Part shown: positions 1-7,235 of the stretch, piece after piece
Position numbering within the stretch: position 1 is the stretch's first letter
Layout: every line of letters begins with the position of its first letter
Source of the DNA: JAJFFW01 sp038534195
GTDB taxonomy: Bacteria; Pseudomonadota; Alphaproteobacteria; Caulobacterales; Parvularculaceae
NCBI GenBank assembly: GCA_038534195.1
Contig: JBCAXE010000014.1
Location: 15,160 to 79,159 of the forward strand
DNA: 64,000 nucleotides
Direction of reading: 5' to 3'
The notes under the pieces: generated by a model
What the model was told of the DNA's origin: nothing
What the model saw: only the letters and a program-made list of their open reading frames with translations
Database searches by the model: none
Made by a program: the position numbers and the translations under genes

Positions 1-75
1 GTGGTCGAGGTTCGTAGCGCAACTCGTTGTAAGAAACGAAACCGCCACTGCCACTAGGCTAATATTTCTAATCAT
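1..75 (-). CDS. flgH: Flagellar L-ring protein FlgH, N-terminal fragment
   Basis: Only the first 25 codons are in the window; the gene runs off the left edge. The translation begins MIRNISLVAVAVSFLTTSC, a short basic start, a hydrophobic stretch and a Cys at residue 19, as expected for a lipoprotein signal peptide. FlgH is the outer-membrane L-ring lipoprotein of the flagellar basal body. The ATG overlaps the TGA of flgA by four bases (ATGA), so the two are probably translationally coupled. The name rests on the lipoprotein signal and on the flgF-flgG-flgA-flgH order common in Alphaproteobacteria, since no mature domain is visible. Confidence 0.75.
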   Translation of the reverse strand, partial: MIRNISLVAVAVSFLTTSCATNLDH

Positions 76-536
76 CTTACTCTAACTGTCCCTTCCTCGA
101 TAATCATGCCACTGACGATCGCCTTGGAATCCGTATTCATCACGCGGATTGTTTCGCCGATACCGCCGGCCCCCAACGCACGTCCAGACGCGGACAATTC
201 CAGCAAGCCCTTCGTAAATTCAATTTGAACGATTTCATTTCGGTCGATGACGCGAATCGGCGCCGTATCTGATGACGCGATAGTGTTGCCTGGATACAAG
301 GTGCGCCGAGCAGCTTTTCCAACAATTGACGACAAGGCGATGCGCGCTTCGTCGTTCAGTGCGCCCGATATGACCAAGTTTTCGCGGGTGATTTCTTCGC
401 CGGCGCGAATAGGATTTGCCGGCGAAATTGACGTCATCTGCGTTTGCGACGAATTTTGCGCAATTGCATCGACCGCATAAATCGTCGAAAACAAGGCAGC
501 GCACGCTAGAACGGTCGAATTCAGATAGTTGATCAT
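72..536 (-). CDS. flgA: Flagellar basal body P-ring formation chaperone FlgA
   Basis: A 154-aa exported protein. The start is set at the ATG at 536 (MINYLN...), which gives a signal peptide of about 25 residues; a longer frame reaching 593 would run into flgG. The C-terminal half is an SAF-type domain, with RAGEEITRENL near the N-terminal side and later LYPGNTI and GAGGIGETIRVMN, typical of FlgA. FlgA is the periplasmic chaperone that assembles FlgI into the P ring; flgI itself lies far away at 17486. It sits 4 bases after flgG and overlaps flgH by 4 bases. Confidence 0.9.
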   Translation of the reverse strand: MINYLNSTVLACAALFSTIYAVDAIAQNSSQTQMTSISPANPIRAGEEITRENLVISGALNDEARIALSSIVGKAARRTLYPGNTIASSDTAPIRVIDRNEIVQIEFTKGLLELSASGRALGAGGIGETIRVMNTDSKAIVSGMIIEEGTVRVR

Positions 537-540
537 GGCG

Positions 541-1326
541 TCACCGGATTTGACTCGTGGCCGAGAGCATTTGGTCAACAGCGGAAATAACACGTGAATT
601 CAATTCGTAACCGCGTTGCGCTTCGATCAGGTCGGCGATCTGCTGAACAACGTCAACGGAGCTTTCTTCGAGAAAGCCCTGACGTAACGTGCCGCGGCCT
701 TCCAGGTCCGGTTGTCCGGGCTGTGGCGCGCCGGACGCTTCGGTTTCACGGAAGAGATTGCCGCCGATTGCAGATAAGCCTTTCTCATTCGGAAACCTCG
801 TTAAGGTAATTGATCCGATTAGCTGCCCCTCTGGCTGACCATCGAAGTAGGCGAATACCTCACCGTTGGTATTGATGCTGATGCTTCGTGCATCTTCCGG
901 GATGGTGATATCGCCGGATAGAGGATATCCATCAGCGGTAACGACGAGCCCTTCGCCCGTTCTCTTGAAGGATCCGTCTCGCGTAAAGGCTGCATCACCC
1001 GACGGCAATGTGACTTCAAAGAAACCGCGTCCTTCAATAGCAAGATCCAAATCGCCTCCAGTCTGTCGTAGCGACCCTTGCTCCTGGTTGACAGTGACTG
1101 ACGCTGTGCGTACGCCCAGGCCGAGTTCGACGCCAGATGGCGCAATATTGCCGGTAGATGACGTCACTGCGCCGGGTTCCTGCAACAGTTGATAGTGAAG
1201 GTCCGCGAATTCGGCGCGTCGAGCCGCGAAGGCGGTCGTGCTCATATTCGCAATATTGTTTGAAATAACCGCGACCCGTGTTTGCTGGGCGTCCATTCCT
1301 GTGGCGGCGATCCTCAGAGCTTGCAT
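541..1326 (-). CDS. flgG: Flagellar distal rod protein FlgG
   Basis: A 261-aa protein, the usual FlgG length. The start is the ATG at 1326 (MQALRIAATGMDAQQT), matching the conserved FlgG N-terminus; the upstream extension to 1365 is not conserved-looking. The N-terminal rod/hook motif has SNNIANMSTTAFAARRAEF. The C-terminus has the matching helix with EESSVDVVQQIADLIEAQRGYELNSRVI. These two helices pack together in the assembled rod. FlgG forms the distal rod inside the P and L rings. It lies 42 bases after flgF and just before flgA. Confidence 0.97.
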   Translation of the reverse strand: MQALRIAATGMDAQQTRVAVISNNIANMSTTAFAARRAEFADLHYQLLQEPGAVTSSTGNIAPSGVELGLGVRTASVTVNQEQGSLRQTGGDLDLAIEGRGFFEVTLPSGDAAFTRDGSFKRTGEGLVVTADGYPLSGDITIPEDARSISINTNGEVFAYFDGQPEGQLIGSITLTRFPNEKGLSAIGGNLFRETEASGAPQPGQPDLEGRGTLRQGFLEESSVDVVQQIADLIEAQRGYELNSRVISAVDQMLSATSQIR

Positions 1327-1368
1327 ATTCCTTTGCCTTTCCTGGTCTCGTAATTCGAATTTCACGCA

Positions 1369-2088
1369 TTAGCCGTCGTTGCCGAAGGCGTCGATGGCGC
1401 GCGAAACCCTTTCGTGTTCGTCAGCGATAATCTGTTGGTTTAGTTCGAAGGCGCGCTGTACTTCTATCAGCCGGGTAATTTCCATTACTGAATTAACATT
1501 CGACTCTTCAACGAACCCTTGGCGCAATTTCGGCGCAGTAACTGGTGTGATCGCCGCAGTCGATCGTAACAGATTATCTCCTTCGCGGATCAGAGCCGTG
1601 GCCGGCGCTGTCGCGACCGCTAACTGGCCAACGGGTAGGCCGTCTGCCGCGATTGCGCCGTCGTCAGCGATTATCAAATTGGCGGCGTCCGTTGGTATGG
1701 TGATTGGGGCCCCGCTTTGATCGAGAACGGAATGACCGGATTGCGTTGTTAATCCGCCTTGGGCGTTCAGGCTAAACGATCCTGCTCGCGAAAGGCGTTC
1801 TCCTTGCGGCGTATCGATAACGAAAAAACCTTCGCCTTCTATCGCAACGTCAAGCTGGGCGCCTGTCTTTGTAATTGCGCCGTTTGAGAAATCTAATACA
1901 CGTCCAGCGATCCGGGTTTGGGAAAGACTCTGATCGCCGCTTGAGAGGACTCGAACGTACTCAGAATAAAACGGGCGGTCCGAGCGAAATCCAATCGTAT
2001 CGGCGTTTGCAATGTTGTTCGCAATAGTCGTGAGTTCTTTCGTGAGCCCATTTTGCCGGGAAATCGCCGTGTAAATCACATTGGTCAT
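1369..2088 (-). CDS. flgF: Flagellar proximal rod protein FlgF
   Basis: A 239-aa rod protein of the flagellar hook/rod family. The N-terminal motif TTIANNIANADTIGFRSDRPF and the C-terminal EESNVNSVMEITRLIEVQRAFELNQQ are diagnostic, and the length is that of FlgF rather than FlgG (261 aa next door). The ATG at 2088 overlaps the TGA of the upstream 755-aa gene (ATGA), so translation is probably coupled. FlgF forms part of the proximal rod crossing the periplasm. Confidence 0.94.
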   Translation of the reverse strand: MTNVIYTAISRQNGLTKELTTIANNIANADTIGFRSDRPFYSEYVRVLSSGDQSLSQTRIAGRVLDFSNGAITKTGAQLDVAIEGEGFFVIDTPQGERLSRAGSFSLNAQGGLTTQSGHSVLDQSGAPITIPTDAANLIIADDGAIAADGLPVGQLAVATAPATALIREGDNLLRSTAAITPVTAPKLRQGFVEESNVNSVMEITRLIEVQRAFELNQQIIADEHERVSRAIDAFGNDG

Positions 2089-4352
2089 GGTGTAGTTCTT
2101 TTCTTCATGAAATCAATTTCGTCGTTGACGCGATTGTGAAACGCAGACATGAGGATTGGATCCTTCGATGCATTCTCAAAAGCCGGTCTGAAAAAGCTGT
2201 CCACTACTGCGAGCGTCTCTTCATCATCTCCGAGCGCATCGATCGCATACTTTGAAGGCGACGCTGCGCCGCCGGCGAGCGCTGATAGTAAGAAATCTTC
2301 GGCGTCTTGCGGCGAAAGCGCCGATTTGGGCAACAACTCATATAACCTTGTTGCATTTTCCCAATCGCGCGCTTTAAACGCTTCTCGCGCCAGTTGCGTC
2401 GTTGCGACACCTGCTGCACCGAGTTTACTCATGAGCGCCTCAGCATCCTGAGCACTTTGAGGCCCGTCGATGCGGTTTAGGGCGCGAAGACCCAACAGCG
2501 CCAACTCCGGATCAGTCGCATATGGGCGCGTGATGGCGAACGCGGATGCAGGAGCGTTCGCGTTAAGTGCCGCCCGCGCCGCTGCTAACGACTCGTCTCG
2601 CGACAATGGCGCCGAACGCCCGTCATAGAGCGCAGATATCACGTCAAGAAGCCCATATTCTGCGGCGACCGCCGCGGCGGCGTCGATAAGGTCGCCATAT
2701 TCGGCGAACGTGATTTTTTCGTCTGTAATCTTTAGCGCTGCCGCGATGCGCTCATCTTCTGCAGAATCTTCGAGCGCTTTGACGAGCATCCGTTTTTTGT
2801 CTGCAATCGCAGAACTCACTGTCTCATGAGATGAGTCCGCGCCTTTTTCGATTTTTGAAAAGGCTTGCCCAATTATTCCAGACTTTGACGAAGCTGCAAG
2901 GGCGGCTTGATGGTTCTTATGAACTCCAACCGATTCGCTCACGCTTGACAGTCGTCCTTGAACGAGACCAAACGGCGAACGCTCAGCTGGCAATTCATTC
3001 TCGACGGCGGCTTGGAGCGGACTGACCAACGCTGCTTCTTGAACGGGTGATGTCTTGGCGACGATTCTTTCCGACCCAATTGTTGGCTCCGGACCAGTTC
3101 CCGAGCCCTCTAGGTTGACGCGAAGAAAACGAATAATTTCAGGTTGAGGATCTCCGTATGCGGACTCAGCGATCGCGGTGAATGCTGTTGCTGCGGCCTC
3201 GTCGCCGCGGTTCAAAGCGGTATGAGCAAGGCGAGCATGAATCGGTCCTGAAAAGACCGGTTTCAACGACAACAGTCCAGACAGTGCTGCATGATCAAAA
3301 GCTCCGCGACCTTCACTGAGAGCCGCCGTGGCGGCATTAAGACCTGTACTGATCGGATCACAATTGGCAATTTTGGAAAACGAAGCTGATGGCGGATGAT
3401 TCGCGCTTTGAGCAAGCGGTCCCGTAGTAAGCTTCAAAAGGGCATCTAGAAAATTTAAGTCCATAGATTGTTTGGAAGACATCATAATTGCACGCGCTTC
3501 GTCGAAGAGCCCTAGCCCAGCGTAGGCAAACACGATCTCTCGTTTTGCTAGGGCGCGGATTTCTTCATCTGGGCTTTGCAGATCGCGTCGAAGGCGCACG
3601 ATGTCACCGAAGGCGAATTCACGGCCCAGAGTCGATACGGCGTTGAGCGCATTGCTATCCGGACAGGCTTCAATAATTTTTTCGTTCGTTGTGGATTCTT
3701 CTGAAGAAGTAGTGAACGCCGGCGTGATTGCGGGCTGAGCGCGCGGCGCATCCGGCCTCTCCATAGATTCAGGTTGTTTCAGGGTGATCTCACCTTGCGC
3801 ATTGGCCTCAGCAAGGAGTGATGTCAGCCGTTCACGCGCGATGCGAATGCGTTCTTGATGAGCCAGATCCCTTGCCGGCGCAGTAATGTCTTCATCTGTT
3901 GGCGCATGGCGTGTTTCAACGGGCGACGACTCGATTGCTACGATCTTTGTTTCAGTGTTTTCGGCTTCATCGCTGTTCTTGATATCGATAATGAGCGCAT
4001 CAGAAATGCCTGTGTAGCGGACAATATTACAGTCGCACGTCAATCTGAGAAGCAGCGTCGCTCCGTTTCCGGTATTGGCGATGCTGGCTGAACGTACGCG
4101 ATGCGCTTTCTGTGTGACAGTGAGTTCAGTGATGTCAAACGCTTGAGCTGGCGGTAAATCGCTGATGCGAACTGTCTTCTCAGATTTGTCAATAGCGAGC
4201 CTAACGTCGCGTCGCTTTTCTTTGGGGAGGGGAATGACGATCCGGGAGTAGTCGCCGTGCTCGCCCGCGCGCACCTTTATGGTTAATGCGTGGGCAGGTT
4301 GATAGGCTGCGGCGAACAGAAAAATGAGGCCTGTCAGGATAACGCGGGTCAT
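2085..4352 (-). CDS. Exported 755-aa helical-repeat protein in the flagellar operon
   Basis: Not recognised as a named flagellar gene. Residues 1-22 form a signal peptide ending near AHA. Residues about 23-130 look like a small beta domain: VRAGEHGDYSRIVIPLP, then alternating strands ending in LIIDIKN. It resembles an AMIN-like domain and has a CDC motif. The remaining 600 residues are Ala/Leu/Glu-rich helices in repeated TPR- or Sel1-like pairs, for example RALAKREIVFAYAGLGLFDE and similar units near the C-terminus. The gene is locked between motA and flgF by ATGA overlaps on both sides, with an AAGGAAG ribosome site inside motA. A periplasmic role near the motor or rod is inference from position. 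Confidence 0.8.
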   Translation of the reverse strand: MTRVILTGLIFLFAAAYQPAHALTIKVRAGEHGDYSRIVIPLPKEKRRDVRLAIDKSEKTVRISDLPPAQAFDITELTVTQKAHRVRSASIANTGNGATLLLRLTCDCNIVRYTGISDALIIDIKNSDEAENTETKIVAIESSPVETRHAPTDEDITAPARDLAHQERIRIARERLTSLLAEANAQGEITLKQPESMERPDAPRAQPAITPAFTTSSEESTTNEKIIEACPDSNALNAVSTLGREFAFGDIVRLRRDLQSPDEEIRALAKREIVFAYAGLGLFDEARAIMMSSKQSMDLNFLDALLKLTTGPLAQSANHPPSASFSKIANCDPISTGLNAATAALSEGRGAFDHAALSGLLSLKPVFSGPIHARLAHTALNRGDEAAATAFTAIAESAYGDPQPEIIRFLRVNLEGSGTGPEPTIGSERIVAKTSPVQEAALVSPLQAAVENELPAERSPFGLVQGRLSSVSESVGVHKNHQAALAASSKSGIIGQAFSKIEKGADSSHETVSSAIADKKRMLVKALEDSAEDERIAAALKITDEKITFAEYGDLIDAAAAVAAEYGLLDVISALYDGRSAPLSRDESLAAARAALNANAPASAFAITRPYATDPELALLGLRALNRIDGPQSAQDAEALMSKLGAAGVATTQLAREAFKARDWENATRLYELLPKSALSPQDAEDFLLSALAGGAASPSKYAIDALGDDEETLAVVDSFFRPAFENASKDPILMSAFHNRVNDEIDFMKKRTTP

Positions 4353-5218
4353 GCCGCTTCCTTTTTAAGTGACTTCAATGCTTCTTCGACTTCATTAAAA
4401 CTTGGCCTGTTATTACGCGGCGTATTGCGCCGAGCCACTTCGACCGACATTTGAGGCGTATGTAAATTTAGCGTTGCAACGAACGCTTCACGGATGAGAT
4501 TGTAAAAGGTGTGTTCTTCGCGCCTGATCGTTGCAACCCGGTCAGCAATTGGACCAACAAGGCAATAGGCCAGGAAGACACCCAGAAACGTGCCGACGAG
4601 TGCTCCGCCGATCAATTGTCCAAGAACTTCCGGCGGCTTGTCGATTGACGCCATTGTTTTGATAACGCCAAGAACAGCGGCGACAATGCCGATTGCTGGC
4701 AATCCGTCCGCCATCTTTTGCAGCGCATGGGCGCCGTGTTGGCTTTCCTCTTCCATTGCTTCGAGTTGTTTTTCGAGAAGGTCTTCAACTTGATGCGGAT
4801 TATCGTAATTCATCAGCATAGAGCGGATCGTATCGCAAATGATTTCTACTGCTTCATGATCGCCTTTGATTTTTTCATATCGATTAAAGATTGAAGATTC
4901 CTCGGGATTTTCTATGTGCTCTTCGGCCTGCACCGCATTTTCTCGCGTCAGACGGACGAGTTCGAACATCAAGCACAATAAATCTTTATAGTCGGCTTTT
5001 TTCCATTTCGGTCCGCTAAGTGCTCGACCAAAATCGCCACCAATCTGTTTGATCGTATGGAAATCGTTGCCGACGATGAGCGCGCCCGTCGCCGCTCCGC
5101 CGATAATCATGATCTCGTACGGAAGTGAATGGAGGATAATACTGAATTTGCCGCCCGCGATGTAGTAGCCGCCGAAGACCATTACGAGCGTAATCAAAAT
5201 TCCGAGAATACTTGTCAT
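4349..5218 (-). CDS. motA: Flagellar stator protein MotA
   Basis: A 289-aa inner-membrane proton-channel subunit of the flagellar stator. Four hydrophobic segments lie at roughly 3-22, 33-50, 172-190 and 202-222. The cytoplasmic loop keeps the residues that contact FliG in E. coli: R92 and E100 match R90 and E98. P174 and P223 match the channel prolines P173 and P222. The partner motB is not adjacent but at 12779, an unusual split. motA is preceded by an 85-base gap with repeated TGCAAT elements and overlaps the 755-aa gene by four bases. Confidence 0.97.
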   Translation of the reverse strand: MTSILGILITLVMVFGGYYIAGGKFSIILHSLPYEIMIIGGAATGALIVGNDFHTIKQIGGDFGRALSGPKWKKADYKDLLCLMFELVRLTRENAVQAEEHIENPEESSIFNRYEKIKGDHEAVEIICDTIRSMLMNYDNPHQVEDLLEKQLEAMEEESQHGAHALQKMADGLPAIGIVAAVLGVIKTMASIDKPPEVLGQLIGGALVGTFLGVFLAYCLVGPIADRVATIRREEHTFYNLIREAFVATLNLHTPQMSVEVARRNTPRNNRPSFNEVEEALKSLKKEAA

Positions 5219-5231
5219 CTACAATCCATGA

Positions 5232-5267
5232 TATGCAATAGAAAACATTGCACGGATAAATTGCATA
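5232..5267. promoter_or_regulatory. Inverted TATGCAAT/ATTGCATA repeats upstream of motA
   Basis: An 8-bp perfect inverted repeat: TATGCAAT at 5232-5239 and ATTGCATA at 5260-5267, separated by 20 bases. A further ATTGCA half copy lies at 5247-5252. It sits in the only gap between the fliL group and motA, just upstream of the motA start. This is the plausible place for an operator or promoter. No regulator can be named. Confidence 0.35.
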
Positions 5268-5303
5268 CCTACAGATAGTTAAAGAAGCCCGAAGCTGTGT
5301 TCA

Positions 5304-5888
5304 TCAGCGGCGAGATCGGTTGGCGAACTTGACCGAAATCGCATACGCTTTTTGTGGTTCCATACCTGCGAGAATTGCCGCCGCGCTTTCTGTGTCCAGT
5401 TGAGCTAGCAATCCTGAGGCGAAGTCGATATCCATCTCGTCAAGTATTTCGCTCGCCAGCTTTGGTTTCATCGAATTATAAATTGCTGCCAACTGTTCTA
5501 CGTCCCTACGCTGGCGTCCTTCGATTGCATCGATAAATTGCTTCATTTCAGCGTTCGCCGAAGCCAATTCTTCAAGTCGCTTTTCAATTTGGGCCGCATA
5601 CGTTTCCATCTGCGCCTGCTTTCTGGCGATTGCGTTTTCACGGGCGTCAAGCGCAGCGATCCTGTTCTTGAGGGTTGCGGCGAGTTCTGTGGATTCGCAC
5701 ACCGCCGTCTTCCGTTCCCCATCTCCTGCATCTTTTGTCGTGGATAAGGATATTGACGCCGAAGAAGCTCTCTCGTCGGGTTGCTTTGCCCCCGTATCGT
5801 CGGCGAGATCTGCTGCGAATACTGCGAGCCGGCCGACGAATGACATCGCAAAGCATGCGCCAAGAACCATCATTGCCCGTATTCTCAT
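5304..5888 (-). CDS. MotE-like flagellar protein (MgtE N-domain type)
   Basis: A 194-aa protein. The start is the ATG at 5888, which overlaps the TGA of the preceding gene (ATGA); a longer frame to 5930 is unlikely. A signal peptide or membrane anchor covers about residues 5-27. A long coiled coil lies near residues 75-135 (ATLKNRIAALDAREN... and KQAQMETYAAQIEKRLEEL). A C-terminal helical domain has YNSMKPKLASEILDEMD and AAAILAGMEPQKAYAI, typical of the MgtE intracellular N-like fold shared with MotE. In rhizobia MotE is a periplasmic chaperone for the stator protein MotC. The same role here is inferred from fold and from motA next door. Confidence 0.8.
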   Translation of the reverse strand: MRIRAMMVLGACFAMSFVGRLAVFAADLADDTGAKQPDERASSASISLSTTKDAGDGERKTAVCESTELAATLKNRIAALDARENAIARKQAQMETYAAQIEKRLEELASANAEMKQFIDAIEGRQRRDVEQLAAIYNSMKPKLASEILDEMDIDFASGLLAQLDTESAAAILAGMEPQKAYAISVKFANRSRR

Positions 5889-6439
5889 GGCTTCAGCAAA
5901 GCCTGATTGTTTGTGTACGAGACGCTGCAAGTGCTGACGAACGGCGCCATCCCATTATACATGCTTTGGTCAAAGGCTCTCGGATTGTTAGCGGAACGGG
6001 AAGAGGGTTTAGAAATTTCAACAACGTTGTCGTTTTCGGATTGCTCATCATTACTGAGGCGTTCGTTATCTTTTGATGCCTTGAATGCCGGCTTCTCAGA
6101 ATGGATTGCACGACGCGCACAATTTGCGACTTCATGAATTTCTTCAATTTTTTTATCCGTAATCTGTGAGCAAGCCTCTGAAAATGACTGGAGTTCATTC
6201 AGTATCGATTTCGCTTCATCGATCTTTGGCGAAAGCCGATCGATGGTGTCATCGCTACTTTGCTTGGCTATGGTTACGTTTTCACGGGCGGTTTCGATTG
6301 TTTGAGATAGGGCTTTAATCGTTGCACCGAAGTCACCTGTCGCACTCCGCATAGATTTAAGGCGACGATCAAGGAGATAACAAAAAACAATTGCGGTGAA
6401 AGATGCGGATATCAGGATTAGGTCGAGGATGATTTGCAT
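5885..6439 (-). CDS. DUF6468-like membrane-anchored flagellar cluster protein
   Basis: A 184-aa protein with one N-terminal transmembrane helix (about residues 3-23, LDLILISASFTAIVFCYLL) followed by a coiled-coil helix (about 28-110) and a low-complexity polar tail. This layout and position, between fliL and a motE-like gene, fit the DUF6468 proteins found in alphaproteobacterial flagellar clusters. The family name is from memory. No enzymatic motif is seen. It follows fliL by 14 bases and overlaps the motE-like start by four bases. Confidence 0.7.
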   Translation of the reverse strand: MQIILDLILISASFTAIVFCYLLDRRLKSMRSATGDFGATIKALSQTIETARENVTIAKQSSDDTIDRLSPKIDEAKSILNELQSFSEACSQITDKKIEEIHEVANCARRAIHSEKPAFKASKDNERLSNDEQSENDNVVEISKPSSRSANNPRAFDQSMYNGMAPFVSTCSVSYTNNQALLKP

Positions 6440-6453
6440 GATAACGTCTTTTC

Positions 6454-7104
6454 CTAAGATAGAAGAAACTCAGTGACGAGAACTTCGTGAATGACAGCTT
6501 CGGGCGCGACAAGCCGCGCACGATGCGCAATGCGTTCCTTAAGAACGGACAACATTGTCGGATCTTCGAATTGAGCAATATCGATGGTCCTCAGGTACGT
6601 ATTGAGCGTGTCGATGATGTGGTAAGAGTGGATCGCGAACGCTTCAGAATCCTCAGGTGTCGTTTCAATCACGATGCGTATTTTAACGTGACGAGGCGAT
6701 CTTTTTGATCGAACGGAAACGAGTAAGGGCGGGAATTCGACAAATGCAGAGTTACCTGAAATGAACGTGGAGACCCCTTTGGCGCCGAATTGTTCGTCAT
6801 CCGACTTTTTCTTATCATTCGATTTTTTCTGTTTTTTCTTTTTTTCTTTTTTAGAAGGCGTTTTTTCTTTCTTCTTTTTAGCGGCGGCTGTGTTTTCGTC
6901 GTTTCCTTTCTCTAACGATCCATCGATGCTTGTGACTGAAGCGTGCTGTGTTTGCGGACTAGGAGCCAAGAAAAAGCCGGCTGCTGCGCCAGCGCACAGC
7001 GATGTTACAAGAGCCATTGCTATTGCAAGTTTTCCAACACTGCGTCCGCCGTCGGCGCCTTCGGTCGGATCGACTTGCTCCGCCGTATCGTTTCTTCTGT
7101 CCAT
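6454..7104 (-). CDS. fliL: Flagellar basal body-associated protein FliL
   Basis: A 216-aa single-pass membrane protein that surrounds and supports the stator. A transmembrane helix lies near residues 25-46 (GKLAIAMALVTSLCAGAAAGFF). The periplasmic domain, about 110-216, has the FliL pattern VEFPPLLVSVRSKRSPRHVKI and a C-terminal TEFLLS. The ATG at 7104 (MDRRND) is preferred. A GTG at 7116 would add four residues. The linker between membrane and domain is unusually long and Lys-rich (runs of 3-4 K), encoded by homopolymer tracts. It is the first gene of the minus-strand group, divergent from fliF. Confidence 0.93.
   Translation of the reverse strand: MDRRNDTAEQVDPTEGADGGRSVGKLAIAMALVTSLCAGAAAGFFLAPSPQTQHASVTSIDGSLEKGNDENTAAAKKKKEKTPSKKEKKKKQKKSNDKKKSDDEQFGAKGVSTFISGNSAFVEFPPLLVSVRSKRSPRHVKIRIVIETTPEDSEAFAIHSYHIIDTLNTYLRTIDIAQFEDPTMLSVLKERIAHRARLVAPEAVIHEVLVTEFLLS
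6806..6879. repeat. Homopolymer-rich tract encoding the FliL Lys linker
   Basis: On the plus strand this stretch has T runs of 5 to 7 bases, separated by single C or G bases: 6823-6828 (6), 6832-6837 (6), 6839-6845 (7), 6847-6852 (6) and 6861-6866 (6). They encode the poly-Lys linker of FliL on the opposite strand. Such runs can slip during replication or transcription. Whether that happens here is unknown. Confidence 0.6.
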
Positions 7105-7182
7105 TTCGAATAACACGTAAAAATTGCAATAATGGAATATTACAACTAATTGTAAACCGTTCTTTAAGATACCTCCGCAAAA

Positions 7183-7190
7183 TTAACCAT
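7183..7190 (+). promoter_or_regulatory. Candidate CtrA half-site TTAACCAT before fliF
   Basis: TTAACCAT, the strong CtrA half-site known from Caulobacter, lies in the divergent fliL/fliF intergenic region, 46 bases before the fliF start. CtrA controls early flagellar genes in Caulobacter and relatives. An 8-mer occurs by chance about twice per 64 kb on two strands, so position is the main argument. Confidence 0.3.
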
Positions 7191-7235
7191 AAGGCGTTCC
7201 CGCGTGGGCGCGTTTTGGAGCGAGCGCATTGGACA

